From Candidatus Sumerlaeota bacterium (GTDB taxonomy: Bacteria; UBP6; UBA1177): a stretch of DNA of 10,949 nucleotides. Made by a program: the position numbers and the translations under genes. The stretch is taken from the NCBI GenBank assembly GCA_007136595.1, contig SLGQ01000217.1, positions 1 through 10,949 of the forward strand. The letters run 5' to 3'. Positions 1-7,516 of the stretch are shown one piece after another (position 1 is the stretch's first letter; each line of letters opens with the position of its first letter). Below the pieces are notes generated by a model, which was not told the origin of the DNA, made no database searches, and was given only the letters and a program-made list of their open reading frames with translations.

Positions 1-2
1 AT

Positions 3-221
3 CAAAGACCAACAAAAGATGAACATAAGTCGTTAATAAATTTCTATGTTTCTCGACAATCAATGCAAGAAAAGAAAATTGGTGAAGATTTGAAACGATT
101 GAGAAACAAAAGAAACAATGCTGACTATGAATTTTATTCAAATTATCGCTCATCAGAAGCAGTATTGTCTGTGAAATTTGGTGAGAGAATTATCCAGTTG
201 ATTAATAGTCCGAAAATATAA
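3..221 (+). CDS. C-terminal fragment of a probable HEPN-domain protein (5' end outside window)
   Basis: An open frame runs from the window edge to a TAA at 219-221 and gives about 72 residues. The other two forward frames hit stops within the first 40 bases. The fragment is charged and helical, with the segment LKRLRNKRNNADYEF near residues 30-45 followed by a last amphipathic helix ending in INSPKI. The R-N-x-x-x-N-A-D-Y pattern resembles the RN..ADY segment common in small HEPN proteins, a helical family that includes RNases and toxin or antiviral components. The assignment rests on this motif alone, because the N-terminal helices are missing. A canonical R-x4-6-H RNase motif is not visible in the part present. 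Function is therefore left open; it could also be another small helical protein. Confidence 0.45.
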   Translation, partial: QRPTKDEHKSLINFYVSRQSMQEKKIGEDLKRLRNKRNNADYEFYSNYRSSEAVLSVKFGERIIQLINSPKI

Positions 222-305
222 TCTGCACTGATCTAGTTAAGCCGCGTCAGCATGATGCTTTTTAAAGCCAAAGAAAAGGCTGCAAAAAGGGAAAACCGGA
301 AATAG

Positions 306-743
306 TCAGTCAATTTTCCCCCGGAGTTTTTTTATTTCGCTCCGCACTTTTTTTGTTTTGAGTCTTTTTTCTATTGATGCTTTTGTGGGACGGGTCTTTT
401 TCCGTTTTTTAGGAGTGTAAAGAGCTTTTTCGATCAGCTCTTTTAGCCTGCTGACAGCCGTTTCTCTGTTTTTCAGCTGACTTCTATCTTCCTGAACTTT
501 TATAAGGATATCTCCGCTTTCTGTAATACGGTGATCTTTTGTTTTTTGGAGTTTATCTTTTAAAAACCGGGGGAGAGATGATGTTTCAATGTTCAGTCTC
601 AGTTGAACGGCACTGCTTGTTTTGTTTACATGCTGTCCACCCGGACCCACAGATCTTACAGCAGAGAACTCGATTTCAGAAAGATCTATTGAAACCTCTT
701 TTCCATCTTTGCTGGTGCATTTTAATAAATCTGTTTCGCCCAT
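306..743 (-). CDS. arfB: Peptidyl-tRNA hydrolase ArfB (YaeJ family), ribosome rescue
   Basis: This is a 145-residue release-factor-like protein. It has the class I release-factor domain 3 with the GGQ tripeptide at residues 35-37, in the context SVGPGGQHVNK; the Gln positions water to hydrolyse peptidyl-tRNA. There is no stop-codon recognition domain. The last 35 or so residues form a strongly basic tail (KKRKKTRPTKAS...RLKTKKVRSEIKKLR), typical of ArfB, which in characterised members enters the empty mRNA channel of ribosomes stalled on mRNAs without a stop codon. Length matches the family (about 140 aa). ATG at 743 was chosen. A GTG at 746 directly precedes it in frame and would add one residue. 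An AGGA lies 9 nt upstream of the ATG and 6 nt upstream of the GTG. The gene is divergent from the helicase at 911 and has its own promoter at 775-803. Identity is well supported by GGQ plus the basic tail. Confidence 0.93.
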   Translation of the reverse strand: MGETDLLKCTSKDGKEVSIDLSEIEFSAVRSVGPGGQHVNKTSSAVQLRLNIETSSLPRFLKDKLQKTKDHRITESGDILIKVQEDRSQLKNRETAVSRLKELIEKALYTPKKRKKTRPTKASIEKRLKTKKVRSEIKKLRGKID

Positions 744-774
744 CACCTAAATTCCTGCTCAAACAACAAAAAAC

Positions 775-803
775 ATTTTAAGTATCAGTTCAGTTTTGTC
801 CAA
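775..803 (-). promoter_or_regulatory. Sigma70-type promoter for arfB
   Basis: On the minus strand, TTGGAC (798-803) and TAAAAT (775-780) are separated by exactly 17 nt. Transcription would start near 768, giving a leader of about 25 nt before the ATG at 743. It is read from sequence only; boxes match consensus at 4/6 and 5/6. Confidence 0.55.
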
Positions 804-845
804 TTTAAAAGAAATAACTGCAAGAGTGTTGAGAGATAACGGAAT

Positions 846-873
846 TTGATTTATTTTTCAGTTGACTTATTAT
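846..873 (+). promoter_or_regulatory. Putative promoter for the UvrD-like helicase
   Basis: TTGATT (846-851) and TATTAT (868-873) are separated by 16 nt on the plus strand. The predicted start near 880 leaves a leader of about 30 nt before the TTG at 911. An inverted repeat (862-878) covers the -10 box. AT-richness makes chance matches likely, so support is moderate. Confidence 0.45.
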
Positions 874-878
874 GTCAA
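862..878. promoter_or_regulatory. Operator-like inverted repeat TTGAC-N7-GTCAA
   Basis: A perfect 5-bp inverted repeat, TTGAC (862-866) and GTCAA (874-878), is separated by 7 nt and centred on the -10 hexamer of the helicase promoter. The 17-bp size and the position over the -10 are typical of repressor operators. No known regulator is assigned. The N7 spacing does not fit the CRP/FNR-type TTGAT-N4-ATCAA site. Confidence 0.35.
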
Positions 879-901
879 TGTTGTTTGTTTCGTAATTTTT
901 T

Positions 902-906
902 GAGGA
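902..906 (+). promoter_or_regulatory. Ribosome binding site fixing the TTG start at 911
   Basis: GAGGA ends 4 nt before TTG (GAGG core 5 nt before). An in-frame TAA at 893-895 lies 18 nt upstream of the TTG, and the next in-frame ATG is about 80 codons downstream, so this site decides the start. Confidence 0.7.
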
Positions 907-910
907 TTCT

Positions 911-3151
911 TTGGTTAGAAAATATGTTCCGATAGATGATGAATATAACAGTTCGTCAAAAAACAGATCAAAAAAGAAAGCAAAGAAAATATTTGATGAT
1001 GAAGTGAAAAAGGATTTTGATGCCATACTTCAGGAATTCAATAAAAAAGTTCTCGAAAACAAAAAAAACGATGAAATTCTTGAAAAATCAAAATCTTATG
1101 ACTTCAGGAAGGTAATTCCTCCCAAAGAAACCTATTCTAAACCTCCTATGACCGAAGAAGAGAGAAACAGGTATAACGAGCTGAAAAAAATAGTGACAAA
1201 TATAAAAACCGATACCCCTAAAGATATTGGGAGCGAAGGAAAAATAGAAGCCGCTTACAGAAAACTTCTAAATGATATGCAGTGTGAAGCAGTTTTTACT
1301 CTTGATGGACCGGTTCTTGTAATTGCCGGAGCAGGTAGCGGTAAAACAAGAACAATAGTTCACCGTGTTGCATATATGCTTGAAAAGGGGATAGATCCGT
1401 ATTCGATCCTACTGCTCACTTTTACAAAAAGAGCTGCGGGAGAAATGATATCAAGAGTGAACTCTCTTACCGGTTCAGGTGCCGCTTCAAAGATCACCGC
1501 CGGAACTTTTCACAGTTTTGCAAACATGGCGTTGCGGATGTACGGACAAATCATCGGAATAAAACCTAACTTCACGATATGCGATCAAGTTGATGCCGCA
1601 GATATGATCGATCTTGTTAAAAATGATCTCAATTTAAAAAAAAGATCTAAACCTTTTCCCAAAAAAAGAATAGTTGCAGAGATCATAAGCAGGGCGAGGA
1701 ACACATTGAAACCTGTCGGGTTCGTAATTGAACAGCAGTATTCAAAATATTCTGAATTTACTCAAGATATAGCGGCAATTGCGCAAAAGTACGATACTTT
1801 TAAAAAAGAGAGGAATGTTTTTGATTATGATGATCTTCTTGAGCGGTTTTTAGAGGGGCTTAAAAGTTCAAAAAAGTTTCTTGAAAAAATTCAGAAACGA
1901 TACCGTTTCGTCATGGTCGATGAATATCAGGATACAAACACTTTTCAGGGTGAAATAGCTGATCTTATTGCACTTCCCGAAAGGAACATTATGGTTGTGG
2001 GGGATGATCTTCAAAGTATTTACGGTTTCAGAGGAGCCGCCTTTGAAAACATTCTCAGGTTTCCCGGCAAGTGGTCTGACTGCCGCATTGTCAAACTTGA
2101 GCAAAACTACAGAAGCAGAAAAGAGTTGCTTGATTTTACTAACTCAATCGTTGACAACTGCTATGCCGCCTATAAAAAAGTCCTTTTTTCTGATATGCCG
2201 GGATCTGTCGAACCTGTTGTTATCAGAGTTGGAGATGCTGAATCTGAAGCAGTTTTCATTGCAGATGAAATTGATAAAGCATTGGAAAAAATACCTGCGG
2301 GAGAAATAGCGGTTCTTTACAGATCGGGGCACCACAGTAATTTTATTCAGGCGGAACTGCTCAAAAGAAACATTGAATTTGCAGTTTATGGTGGAATAAA
2401 ATTTATAGAAAGAAGACACATAAAGGATATAGTAAGCTATGCCAGGATCGTACAGAATCCTCTCGATTCAGTTGCTTTGAACAGAGTTTTGAAGCTCATT
2501 TTGGGAGTTGGTTCCCAAACAGCGGTCAAAATCATTTCTGATATTACCGAGTCAGGGTTCAATTCGATCTCAGGCTATTCAAAAAGAAAGTATTTTGAAG
2601 GTCTTAAAGAGATGTTCAGTATGATCTTTGATGCAGGGAAAGAAGGGCTTTCAGCAATTGAAAGAATAGATATCATAATAAACTACTATCTTCCTGTTTT
2701 AAAGGGACTTGAAGCAGATTATGATGACAGAGTCAAAGATATAGCCGTTTTAAGGCAGATCGTGTCAAAATACAAATCGCTTGAAAAGTTTCTATCCGAT
2801 TTTTCACTTGATCCTCCTTCTTCCCAGTTAAGTTCAGGGGAGGCTCAAACGACAGATGAAATGACAGGTGAAAAAGTTGTCCTTTCAACTGTTCACAGTG
2901 CTAAAGGGCTTGAATGGCACACTGTATTTGTGGTGCATCTTCTTGACGGATGTTTCCCTTCAGAAAGATCAATGGGAAGAATGGACGATCTTGAAGAAGA
3001 AAGAAGGCTTTTTTATGTTGCATGTTCAAGAGCCAAAGAACTCCTTTATCTTACCTTTCCGGCAGCATTGTCATTTTATGGCGGGAATCTTACACTTCCA
3101 AGCCGGTTTATAGCTGAAATTGATGAAAAATATTACAAGATCCAACAATGA
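911..3151 (+). CDS. UvrD/Rep/PcrA-family superfamily 1 DNA helicase
   Basis: This 746-residue ATP-dependent 3'-5' DNA helicase carries all SF1A motifs in order. They are the Q motif (LLNDMQCEAV, about 119-128), Walker A AGAGSGKT (139-146), Ia LTFTKRAAGEM (169-179), Ib TAGTFHSFA (196-204), Walker B/DExx VDEYQDT (336-342), III GDDLQSIYGFRGA (364-376), IV QNYRS (398-402), V TVHSAKGLEW (660-669) and VI VACSRA (703-708). The roughly 260 residues between IV and V fit domain 2B plus 2A. About 115 residues precede the Q motif, more than in PcrA or UvrD, which begin within about 20 residues of it. This extension is rich in Lys, Asp and Glu. The protein ends about 38 residues after motif VI, so it lacks the long C-terminal RNA-polymerase-binding tail of PcrA/UvrD. 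Start is TTG with GAGGA at 902-906. Likely roles are nucleotide-excision or mismatch repair, replication restart, or removal of proteins from DNA; which of UvrD, Rep or PcrA it replaces cannot be told, so no symbol is given. Confidence 0.93.
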   Translation: MVRKYVPIDDEYNSSSKNRSKKKAKKIFDDEVKKDFDAILQEFNKKVLENKKNDEILEKSKSYDFRKVIPPKETYSKPPMTEEERNRYNELKKIVTNIKTDTPKDIGSEGKIEAAYRKLLNDMQCEAVFTLDGPVLVIAGAGSGKTRTIVHRVAYMLEKGIDPYSILLLTFTKRAAGEMISRVNSLTGSGAASKITAGTFHSFANMALRMYGQIIGIKPNFTICDQVDAADMIDLVKNDLNLKKRSKPFPKKRIVAEIISRARNTLKPVGFVIEQQYSKYSEFTQDIAAIAQKYDTFKKERNVFDYDDLLERFLEGLKSSKKFLEKIQKRYRFVMVDEYQDTNTFQGEIADLIALPERNIMVVGDDLQSIYGFRGAAFENILRFPGKWSDCRIVKLEQNYRSRKELLDFTNSIVDNCYAAYKKVLFSDMPGSVEPVVIRVGDAESEAVFIADEIDKALEKIPAGEIAVLYRSGHHSNFIQAELLKRNIEFAVYGGIKFIERRHIKDIVSYARIVQNPLDSVALNRVLKLILGVGSQTAVKIISDITESGFNSISGYSKRKYFEGLKEMFSMIFDAGKEGLSAIERIDIIINYYLPVLKGLEADYDDRVKDIAVLRQIVSKYKSLEKFLSDFSLDPPSSQLSSGEAQTTDEMTGEKVVLSTVHSAKGLEWHTVFVVHLLDGCFPSERSMGRMDDLEEERRLFYVACSRAKELLYLTFPAALSFYGGNLTLPSRFIAEIDEKYYKIQQ

Positions 3152-3155
3152 AAGA

Positions 3156-4085
3156 TCACTTTTCCGATTTAAAATAATGTTCTGTCAGTGACTTTGTGAG
3201 TTCCATGCAGATTATCAGTATTACAGCACTGTAATAGACCCAGAGGATACTTGTAACTATCCATGTGGCGGAACCATAAAAAAGTGAGAATGTAGAAAGT
3301 TCAGTTATATAAAAATTGTAAAGCAGTTTTGCTCCGTTCCAAAGAACACTGAAGGTGAGAGCACCTATAATGACGGCTCTTTTGGAAATTCCCGCTTTAA
3401 AGGTGAAATAAAAAATAAGAACTTCAAAAAGGACAATTATGACAAGTGTTGAAAGTATGAACCCGTATATCCATCCCTGAGTGAACATATTAAGTATCCA
3501 TGAAACAGAGGGGAGCTGATCTGAAACAGAATTTAAAACTGAAGCAAAAATAGTTGTCATATAGTGAAAGAAAAAGAGAAATGTTACAATTGTAACAAGA
3601 AACACGAGCCCAAGAAGCCTGCTGAGAAGAACATTGAGAGATTTTCCTCCGAAAATTCTGAAAAAACAGTATTGGAGCGTTGAAAACAGAAGTGTTGAAG
3701 ATATTGCCGCAGAAATAAGCCCGATAGTAGTAAGACTTGTTTTATAATCAGATATCCGGACAAATCCGATAATATACCTTTCACTTAAAAATGGAATTGC
3801 AAGATTGAGATAATCTTTTATCAAAGTAACCATCTCTTCGGTTGTCAGCTCATATATTCCCTGCAGATAATCTATCAAATATCCGGCTGCGGCACCCACA
3901 AGTATTAAAAAAGGGATGAAACTGAGGAGAAAATAAAAGCTGATCCCGGCAGAAAAAGTAAAACCGTCATCTTTATAAAAACCATAAAAAGTATCCCACA
4001 ACATCCTTAAAAACCTGCTTTTTTGTAAAATTTTTTCTCCTATTTCCAGGGATGTTTCTGTCAGCTTTTTAATCTTTTCTTTCAT
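3156..4085 (-). CDS. YihY/BrkB family inner-membrane protein
   Basis: This is a 309-residue polytopic membrane protein of the YihY/virulence factor BrkB family, once misannotated as RNase BN. Six hydrophobic segments are visible: about 44-72, 117-137, 150-183, 203-229, 236-260 and 272-295. The family signature FTFSAGISFYFLLSFIPF falls at 42-59, and TWIVTSILWVYYSAVI with a following acidic residue falls in the last segment. The N-terminus is basic and cytoplasmic. The family is widespread, but its transport or structural role is not established. The ATG overlaps the stop of der by 4 nt (ATGA). The nearest AGGAG lies 15 nt upstream, too far to work well, so translation is probably coupled to der. 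The stop is 4 nt from the stop of the convergent helicase, with no terminator between them, so the two transcripts probably overlap at their 3' ends. Confidence 0.9.
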   Translation of the reverse strand: MKEKIKKLTETSLEIGEKILQKSRFLRMLWDTFYGFYKDDGFTFSAGISFYFLLSFIPFLILVGAAAGYLIDYLQGIYELTTEEMVTLIKDYLNLAIPFLSERYIIGFVRISDYKTSLTTIGLISAAISSTLLFSTLQYCFFRIFGGKSLNVLLSRLLGLVFLVTIVTFLFFFHYMTTIFASVLNSVSDQLPSVSWILNMFTQGWIYGFILSTLVIIVLFEVLIFYFTFKAGISKRAVIIGALTFSVLWNGAKLLYNFYITELSTFSLFYGSATWIVTSILWVYYSAVILIICMELTKSLTEHYFKSEK

Positions 4086-5446
4086 GATCTTTTTAAGCTT
4101 CTCCTGAATATCATTTTTATTGGGACACCTTCGTAAGAAAATGTATCGTAAAAACGGTTCAGCAAATATCTGTGGTATGAAAAATGCATGGATTCTGGAC
4201 TATTAACCTTCATAACTATAGTTGGAGGAGCTGTTTCAACCATTTCAATTGATGAAAAAAACATGGGACGGTTCTTTTTTGTAAGTGGTGGTGGATTTCT
4301 TCTTGTGCATGTTGACAGCCATTCCATAAGAACATCTTTTTCAACAGATTTATTGTAACTGTCATATATTTCAATTATTTTATCCAAAAGTTTGTTAACT
4401 CTCATTCCCTTCATTGCAGATATTGAAATGATGGGCGCATAAGGTGCGAACTTTATTCTGTCTCTGAGATCTTTTACAATTTTTTCGTAAGTTCCGGTTT
4501 CTTTTTCAACGGTATCCCATTTGTTTATTACAATTATGGCACCTTTTCCTTTGTCGTGGGCAAGTCCAAGGATCCTGAGATCCTGATCTGTGGCAAGCTC
4601 ATTTGCATCCATCATGAAAATTACAATATCTGACCGGTCAATTGCCCTGAAAGCTCTCACGATTGCCGCTTTTTCCATAAGTGCTTCAATTTTCTTTTTT
4701 CTTCTGATCCCTGCGGTATCAATTATTTTAAAAGATTTTTCTTTGTATTTAAAAAATGAATCTATAGGGTCCATTGTTGTGCCGGGAATAGGGCTTACAA
4801 GCATTTTTTCTTCACCGATAATGGCATTGGTCAAAGTTGATTTTCCAACATTGGGTCTTCCGATTATTGCGAGTTTTATTTCATTTTCTTTATCACCGTA
4901 AACTTCTTTTATCTCTTTTTCAGTCCAGAAATCTTTGGTCATTTCATCAAGAAAATCATTAACTCCGTACCCTGTTTTTCCGGAAAGAGGAAAAACAACC
5001 TCAGCACCGGTTTCATAAAATTCCATTGCCCATGGATCTTTTTCTTCCGAGTCAATTTTAGTGACGGCAAGCCAATATCTGATCTGTTTTTTTCTTATAA
5101 GATCCATTATTTCTTTATCATTTTCACTTAGACCGGTTTGTCCGTCACACAGTAAAATAACTCCGTCAACCTGGATCAAAACTTCGTTTATCTGATCTCT
5201 GATCCCTTTTGTGATAGCGTTTGTTTCATCTTCATCAATGTGGAATCCACCAGTGTCAATAATGGTAAAAGGTTTGTCAATATAAACAAGTTCCTGATAG
5301 TTAAGGTCCCTTGTAACGCCGGGCATATCATCTATTATTGCAAAATTTTTCTTCAATATTCTGTTAAAAAGAGTTGATTTCCCCACATTGGGTCTTCCGA
5401 TTATCGCTATTACCGGTTTTATGTTGTTGTGTGCCGTGACTGCCAT
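4082..5446 (-). CDS. der: GTPase Der (EngA), 50S ribosome assembly factor
   Basis: This 454-residue protein has the double-GTPase-plus-KH layout unique to Der, an essential factor in late 50S subunit maturation. In G domain 1, G1 is GRPNVGKST (17-25), G2 is in PGVTRD (42-47), G3 is DTGG (64-67), and the G4 position reads TKID (129-132). In G domain 2, G1 is GRPNVGKST (196-204), G2 is in PGTTMD (221-226), G3 is DTAG (243-246), G4 is NKWD (308-311) and G5 is in SISAMKG. The C-terminal 100 or so residues match the KH-like domain. Length is usual for the family. G4 of domain 1 has Thr where Asn is normal (NKxD), a real codon change (ACT). The ATG at 5446 is preceded only by a weak GGCGG about 9 nt away. 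It is the first gene of a two-gene unit with the YihY-like gene. I found no convincing promoter upstream of it. Confidence 0.96.
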   Translation of the reverse strand: MAVTAHNNIKPVIAIIGRPNVGKSTLFNRILKKNFAIIDDMPGVTRDLNYQELVYIDKPFTIIDTGGFHIDEDETNAITKGIRDQINEVLIQVDGVILLCDGQTGLSENDKEIMDLIRKKQIRYWLAVTKIDSEEKDPWAMEFYETGAEVVFPLSGKTGYGVNDFLDEMTKDFWTEKEIKEVYGDKENEIKLAIIGRPNVGKSTLTNAIIGEEKMLVSPIPGTTMDPIDSFFKYKEKSFKIIDTAGIRRKKKIEALMEKAAIVRAFRAIDRSDIVIFMMDANELATDQDLRILGLAHDKGKGAIIVINKWDTVEKETGTYEKIVKDLRDRIKFAPYAPIISISAMKGMRVNKLLDKIIEIYDSYNKSVEKDVLMEWLSTCTRRNPPPLTKKNRPMFFSSIEMVETAPPTIVMKVNSPESMHFSYHRYLLNRFYDTFSYEGVPIKMIFRRSLKRS

Positions 5447-5552
5447 ATCAAACTACCGCCAAAAAAGAAAATAACATCCATAAACTTACACCGATTCAGC
5501 AAAAAGGCAAGATTGTTGTTTTCCTTTGTTAACACAAAACAAAATATCTTTT

Positions 5553-5581
5553 TTGACTATAGGGACAACAATTAATATAAT
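5553..5581 (+). promoter_or_regulatory. Near-consensus sigma70 promoter for the tandem sulfatase-type genes
   Basis: TTGACT (5553-5558) and TATAAT (5576-5581) are spaced by exactly 17 nt: 5/6 for the -35 and 6/6 for the -10. Transcription should start near 5588, leaving a leader of about 30 nt. This is the strongest promoter in the window and serves the operon 5621-9387. Confidence 0.8.
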
Positions 5582-5610
5582 CGGCAAAGTTTTTTCAAAT
5601 GGTTTGTTCC

Positions 5611-5616
5611 GGAGGA
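5611..5616 (+). promoter_or_regulatory. Ribosome binding site fixing the TTG start at 5621
   Basis: GGAGGA sits 4 nt before the TTG (GGAGG core 5 nt before). The next in-frame Met is residue 28, after the basic pre-membrane segment, so the Shine-Dalgarno site decides in favour of TTG. Confidence 0.75.
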
Positions 5617-5620
5617 TGTT

Positions 5621-7516
5621 TTGAAATTCTTTAAAAGGTCAGTTCTTTTTGCATATAGCCACATTAAACGGTTTTTCAGGGAATTGATAACCCCTTTTAA
5701 AATGAAGTTCTGGTTGGTTCTTTTGCCATTCCTGCTTGTCCAGTTGATTTTCCTTTCAGTGATTCAGTTGAAACACGGTTTTGATCTAAATGATCACATT
5801 CTGATAGCCGGAGTGATAGAAAAAATTCTCGTTGACTCTCTGATACTTCTCTGTTTCGTGATGATTTTAAAGATCGTTACAAGAACAAATATTGTTCCCG
5901 CTGTTTTCATGATCATTTATCTCCTCCTTTTCTTTACAGATCTTACAGTTTATTATTTTGGCCACACAATGCTTGAAAGCCATCATCTTGATCTCATTAC
6001 ATGGTACAGCATTAAAGGATTCATCGGTTTTGCCACCATATCTTTTTTCATTCTTTTTTTAATTGCATCTTACGGCTCATTTGTCCTGATAAAGAAGTTG
6101 AGTCACCACATAAGGTTTTCCGATCTTTTCAGATACGGATTAATTCTTGCTGCTTTGATATTTTTGGGAGCCACAGATTTTCTTATTGATAAAAGTGAAG
6201 AACATGACGGAAATTTTGAAGGTAACGAAGATAAAAATGTCCATTACATTTTAAGATGCAAAAATGCCCAGATAAGGTATGCAAAAAAGAACAGTCTTGT
6301 AAATTTCTGGCAGGAGATAATTTCTAAAGACAGGAGCAGTCGATACAAAGTTGAGCGAACTTATGAAGAATTCAGAGAAACGATCGAAAAGTACAACCTT
6401 CCGATCGGGACAAGAAACTATGAACCTCTGGACATAGACCCTTTCAGGCATGTTATATGGTTTGCTTCAGAATCAATAAACCTTGATTTTTTCTCAACAT
6501 TTAACGAAGAACTGCCCGTCGATACGGAAACTGAATTTTATGAAAGCCCGGAAATAGTTGAAAAGATGATGCTCAATTATTTTACGGCAGCTTCTCCCAC
6601 CCTTCCTGCACTCACCTCAACCTTTTCAAGTCACCCTAACGACAGGTTGATAAGGAGCGGTTTTCATCAGAATGCAATTGCCCGCATTTTACATAGACAT
6701 GGATATCACACTGTTTTTTTAAGAAGTGCTTCAAAATACTATGCCGGAGAAAATATAATCTTTCAGCAGTTCGGGTTTAGAGATATAATTGCAAGAGAAT
6801 ACTTTTCAAGTTACCCTGAAAATGCGGATTATATTTATGACTGGGGTGTCAATGACAGAATAATGCTGAAAAAACTTATTGACTTAATGGAGGAGTACCG
6901 AGATAGAAAACTTTTTGTAGTAGTTTTGGGAGTTGATACACATCCACCTCATGGAAGGGCGGAATACGGTTTCAGGAAGGTTGAATATCCTCCGGTACCC
7001 GAAGGCTACAAAAAATTCGGCAGAGCTTATGATTTTATGCGTTCAGTAAAGAACCATGATCACGATCTTGCCATGACTTTTGCTGAAATGAAAAAAAGAG
7101 GTCTTTATAATGAAAGCACTCTTGTTATAGCAACTGCCGATCACTCCTGTCCCTACAACAATGTCACCAGACACATTCCGGGCATTGAAAACACAAATCT
7201 TGCAAGAACTCCGCTCGCTTTTCTTACCCCCGCGAATCTGCCGGAATATGATCTTAATATCCTTTCAGGTCAACTTGATCTCGCACCTACGATCCTCCAT
7301 CTTTTAAATCTGCCCGTTCCTCCTGGATACTGGGGAGAAAGTCTTTTTTCCAAAACAAAGATTCCCCAATTTATCGGACAGAACAGAGGTACCCTCGAAT
7401 ACAGAACGGAAAACGAAAGACTTAATATCAATGTAAGACAAAGACAAAGAGAGCATAGAGACTTGATAGACCTCTATAATACGATAATCATTAAGACCCC
7501 GAAAAGAAGAAGATGA
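5621..7516 (+). CDS. LtaS-like membrane sulfatase-superfamily protein (probable phospho-headgroup transferase or hydrolase)
   Basis: This 631-residue protein has an N-terminal membrane part with about five hydrophobic segments (roughly 28-49, 60-86, 91-113, 133-158, 168-187). After a charged linker comes an extracytoplasmic alkaline-phosphatase/sulfatase fold from about 275. Likely active-site residues by alignment to the family pattern are Glu284 (WFASES, metal), Thr327 as nucleophile (SPTLPALTS, matching the C/S-x-P-S-R signature position), His440 (VDTHPPH) and Asp507-His508 (TADHS, metal). Topology and size match lipoteichoic-acid synthase-type enzymes, which transfer phosphoglycerol from phosphatidylglycerol, and related phosphoethanolamine or phosphoglycerol transferases. 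The acceptor here is unknown. The DHS instead of the common DHG and the basic tail (KTPKRRR) are specific to this protein. It is the first gene of a two-gene operon and overlaps the next sulfatase-type gene by 4 nt. Superfamily assignment is firm; the reaction is inferred. Confidence 0.85.
   Translation: MKFFKRSVLFAYSHIKRFFRELITPFKMKFWLVLLPFLLVQLIFLSVIQLKHGFDLNDHILIAGVIEKILVDSLILLCFVMILKIVTRTNIVPAVFMIIYLLLFFTDLTVYYFGHTMLESHHLDLITWYSIKGFIGFATISFFILFLIASYGSFVLIKKLSHHIRFSDLFRYGLILAALIFLGATDFLIDKSEEHDGNFEGNEDKNVHYILRCKNAQIRYAKKNSLVNFWQEIISKDRSSRYKVERTYEEFRETIEKYNLPIGTRNYEPLDIDPFRHVIWFASESINLDFFSTFNEELPVDTETEFYESPEIVEKMMLNYFTAASPTLPALTSTFSSHPNDRLIRSGFHQNAIARILHRHGYHTVFLRSASKYYAGENIIFQQFGFRDIIAREYFSSYPENADYIYDWGVNDRIMLKKLIDLMEEYRDRKLFVVVLGVDTHPPHGRAEYGFRKVEYPPVPEGYKKFGRAYDFMRSVKNHDHDLAMTFAEMKKRGLYNESTLVIATADHSCPYNNVTRHIPGIENTNLARTPLAFLTPANLPEYDLNILSGQLDLAPTILHLLNLPVPPGYWGESLFSKTKIPQFIGQNRGTLEYRTENERLNINVRQRQREHRDLIDLYNTIIIKTPKRRR

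Noticed and set aside
249..263. Short hairpin AGCA-TGA-TGCT followed by five T residues after the left-edge gene
   Set aside because: A 4-bp stem is too weak to call a terminator in AT-rich sequence.
266..281. AGCC...GGCT inverted repeat as a terminator for arfB
   Set aside because: It has only 4 bp with an 8-nt loop and an interrupted T-run on the minus strand.
1868..2419. Antisense open frames inside the helicase gene
   Set aside because: They are short shadows of a strongly conserved coding region with no start signals or family resemblance.
3140..3165. Possible shared terminator between the convergent helicase and YihY genes
   Set aside because: Only 4 nt separate the stop codons; the repeated GATC words there do not form a stable stem with a T-tract.
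5447..5552. Promoter for der on the minus strand
   Set aside because: Candidates such as TTGTCC-16-TATTTT and TTGCCT-16-TAAGTT match consensus poorly; none stands out from the AT-rich background.
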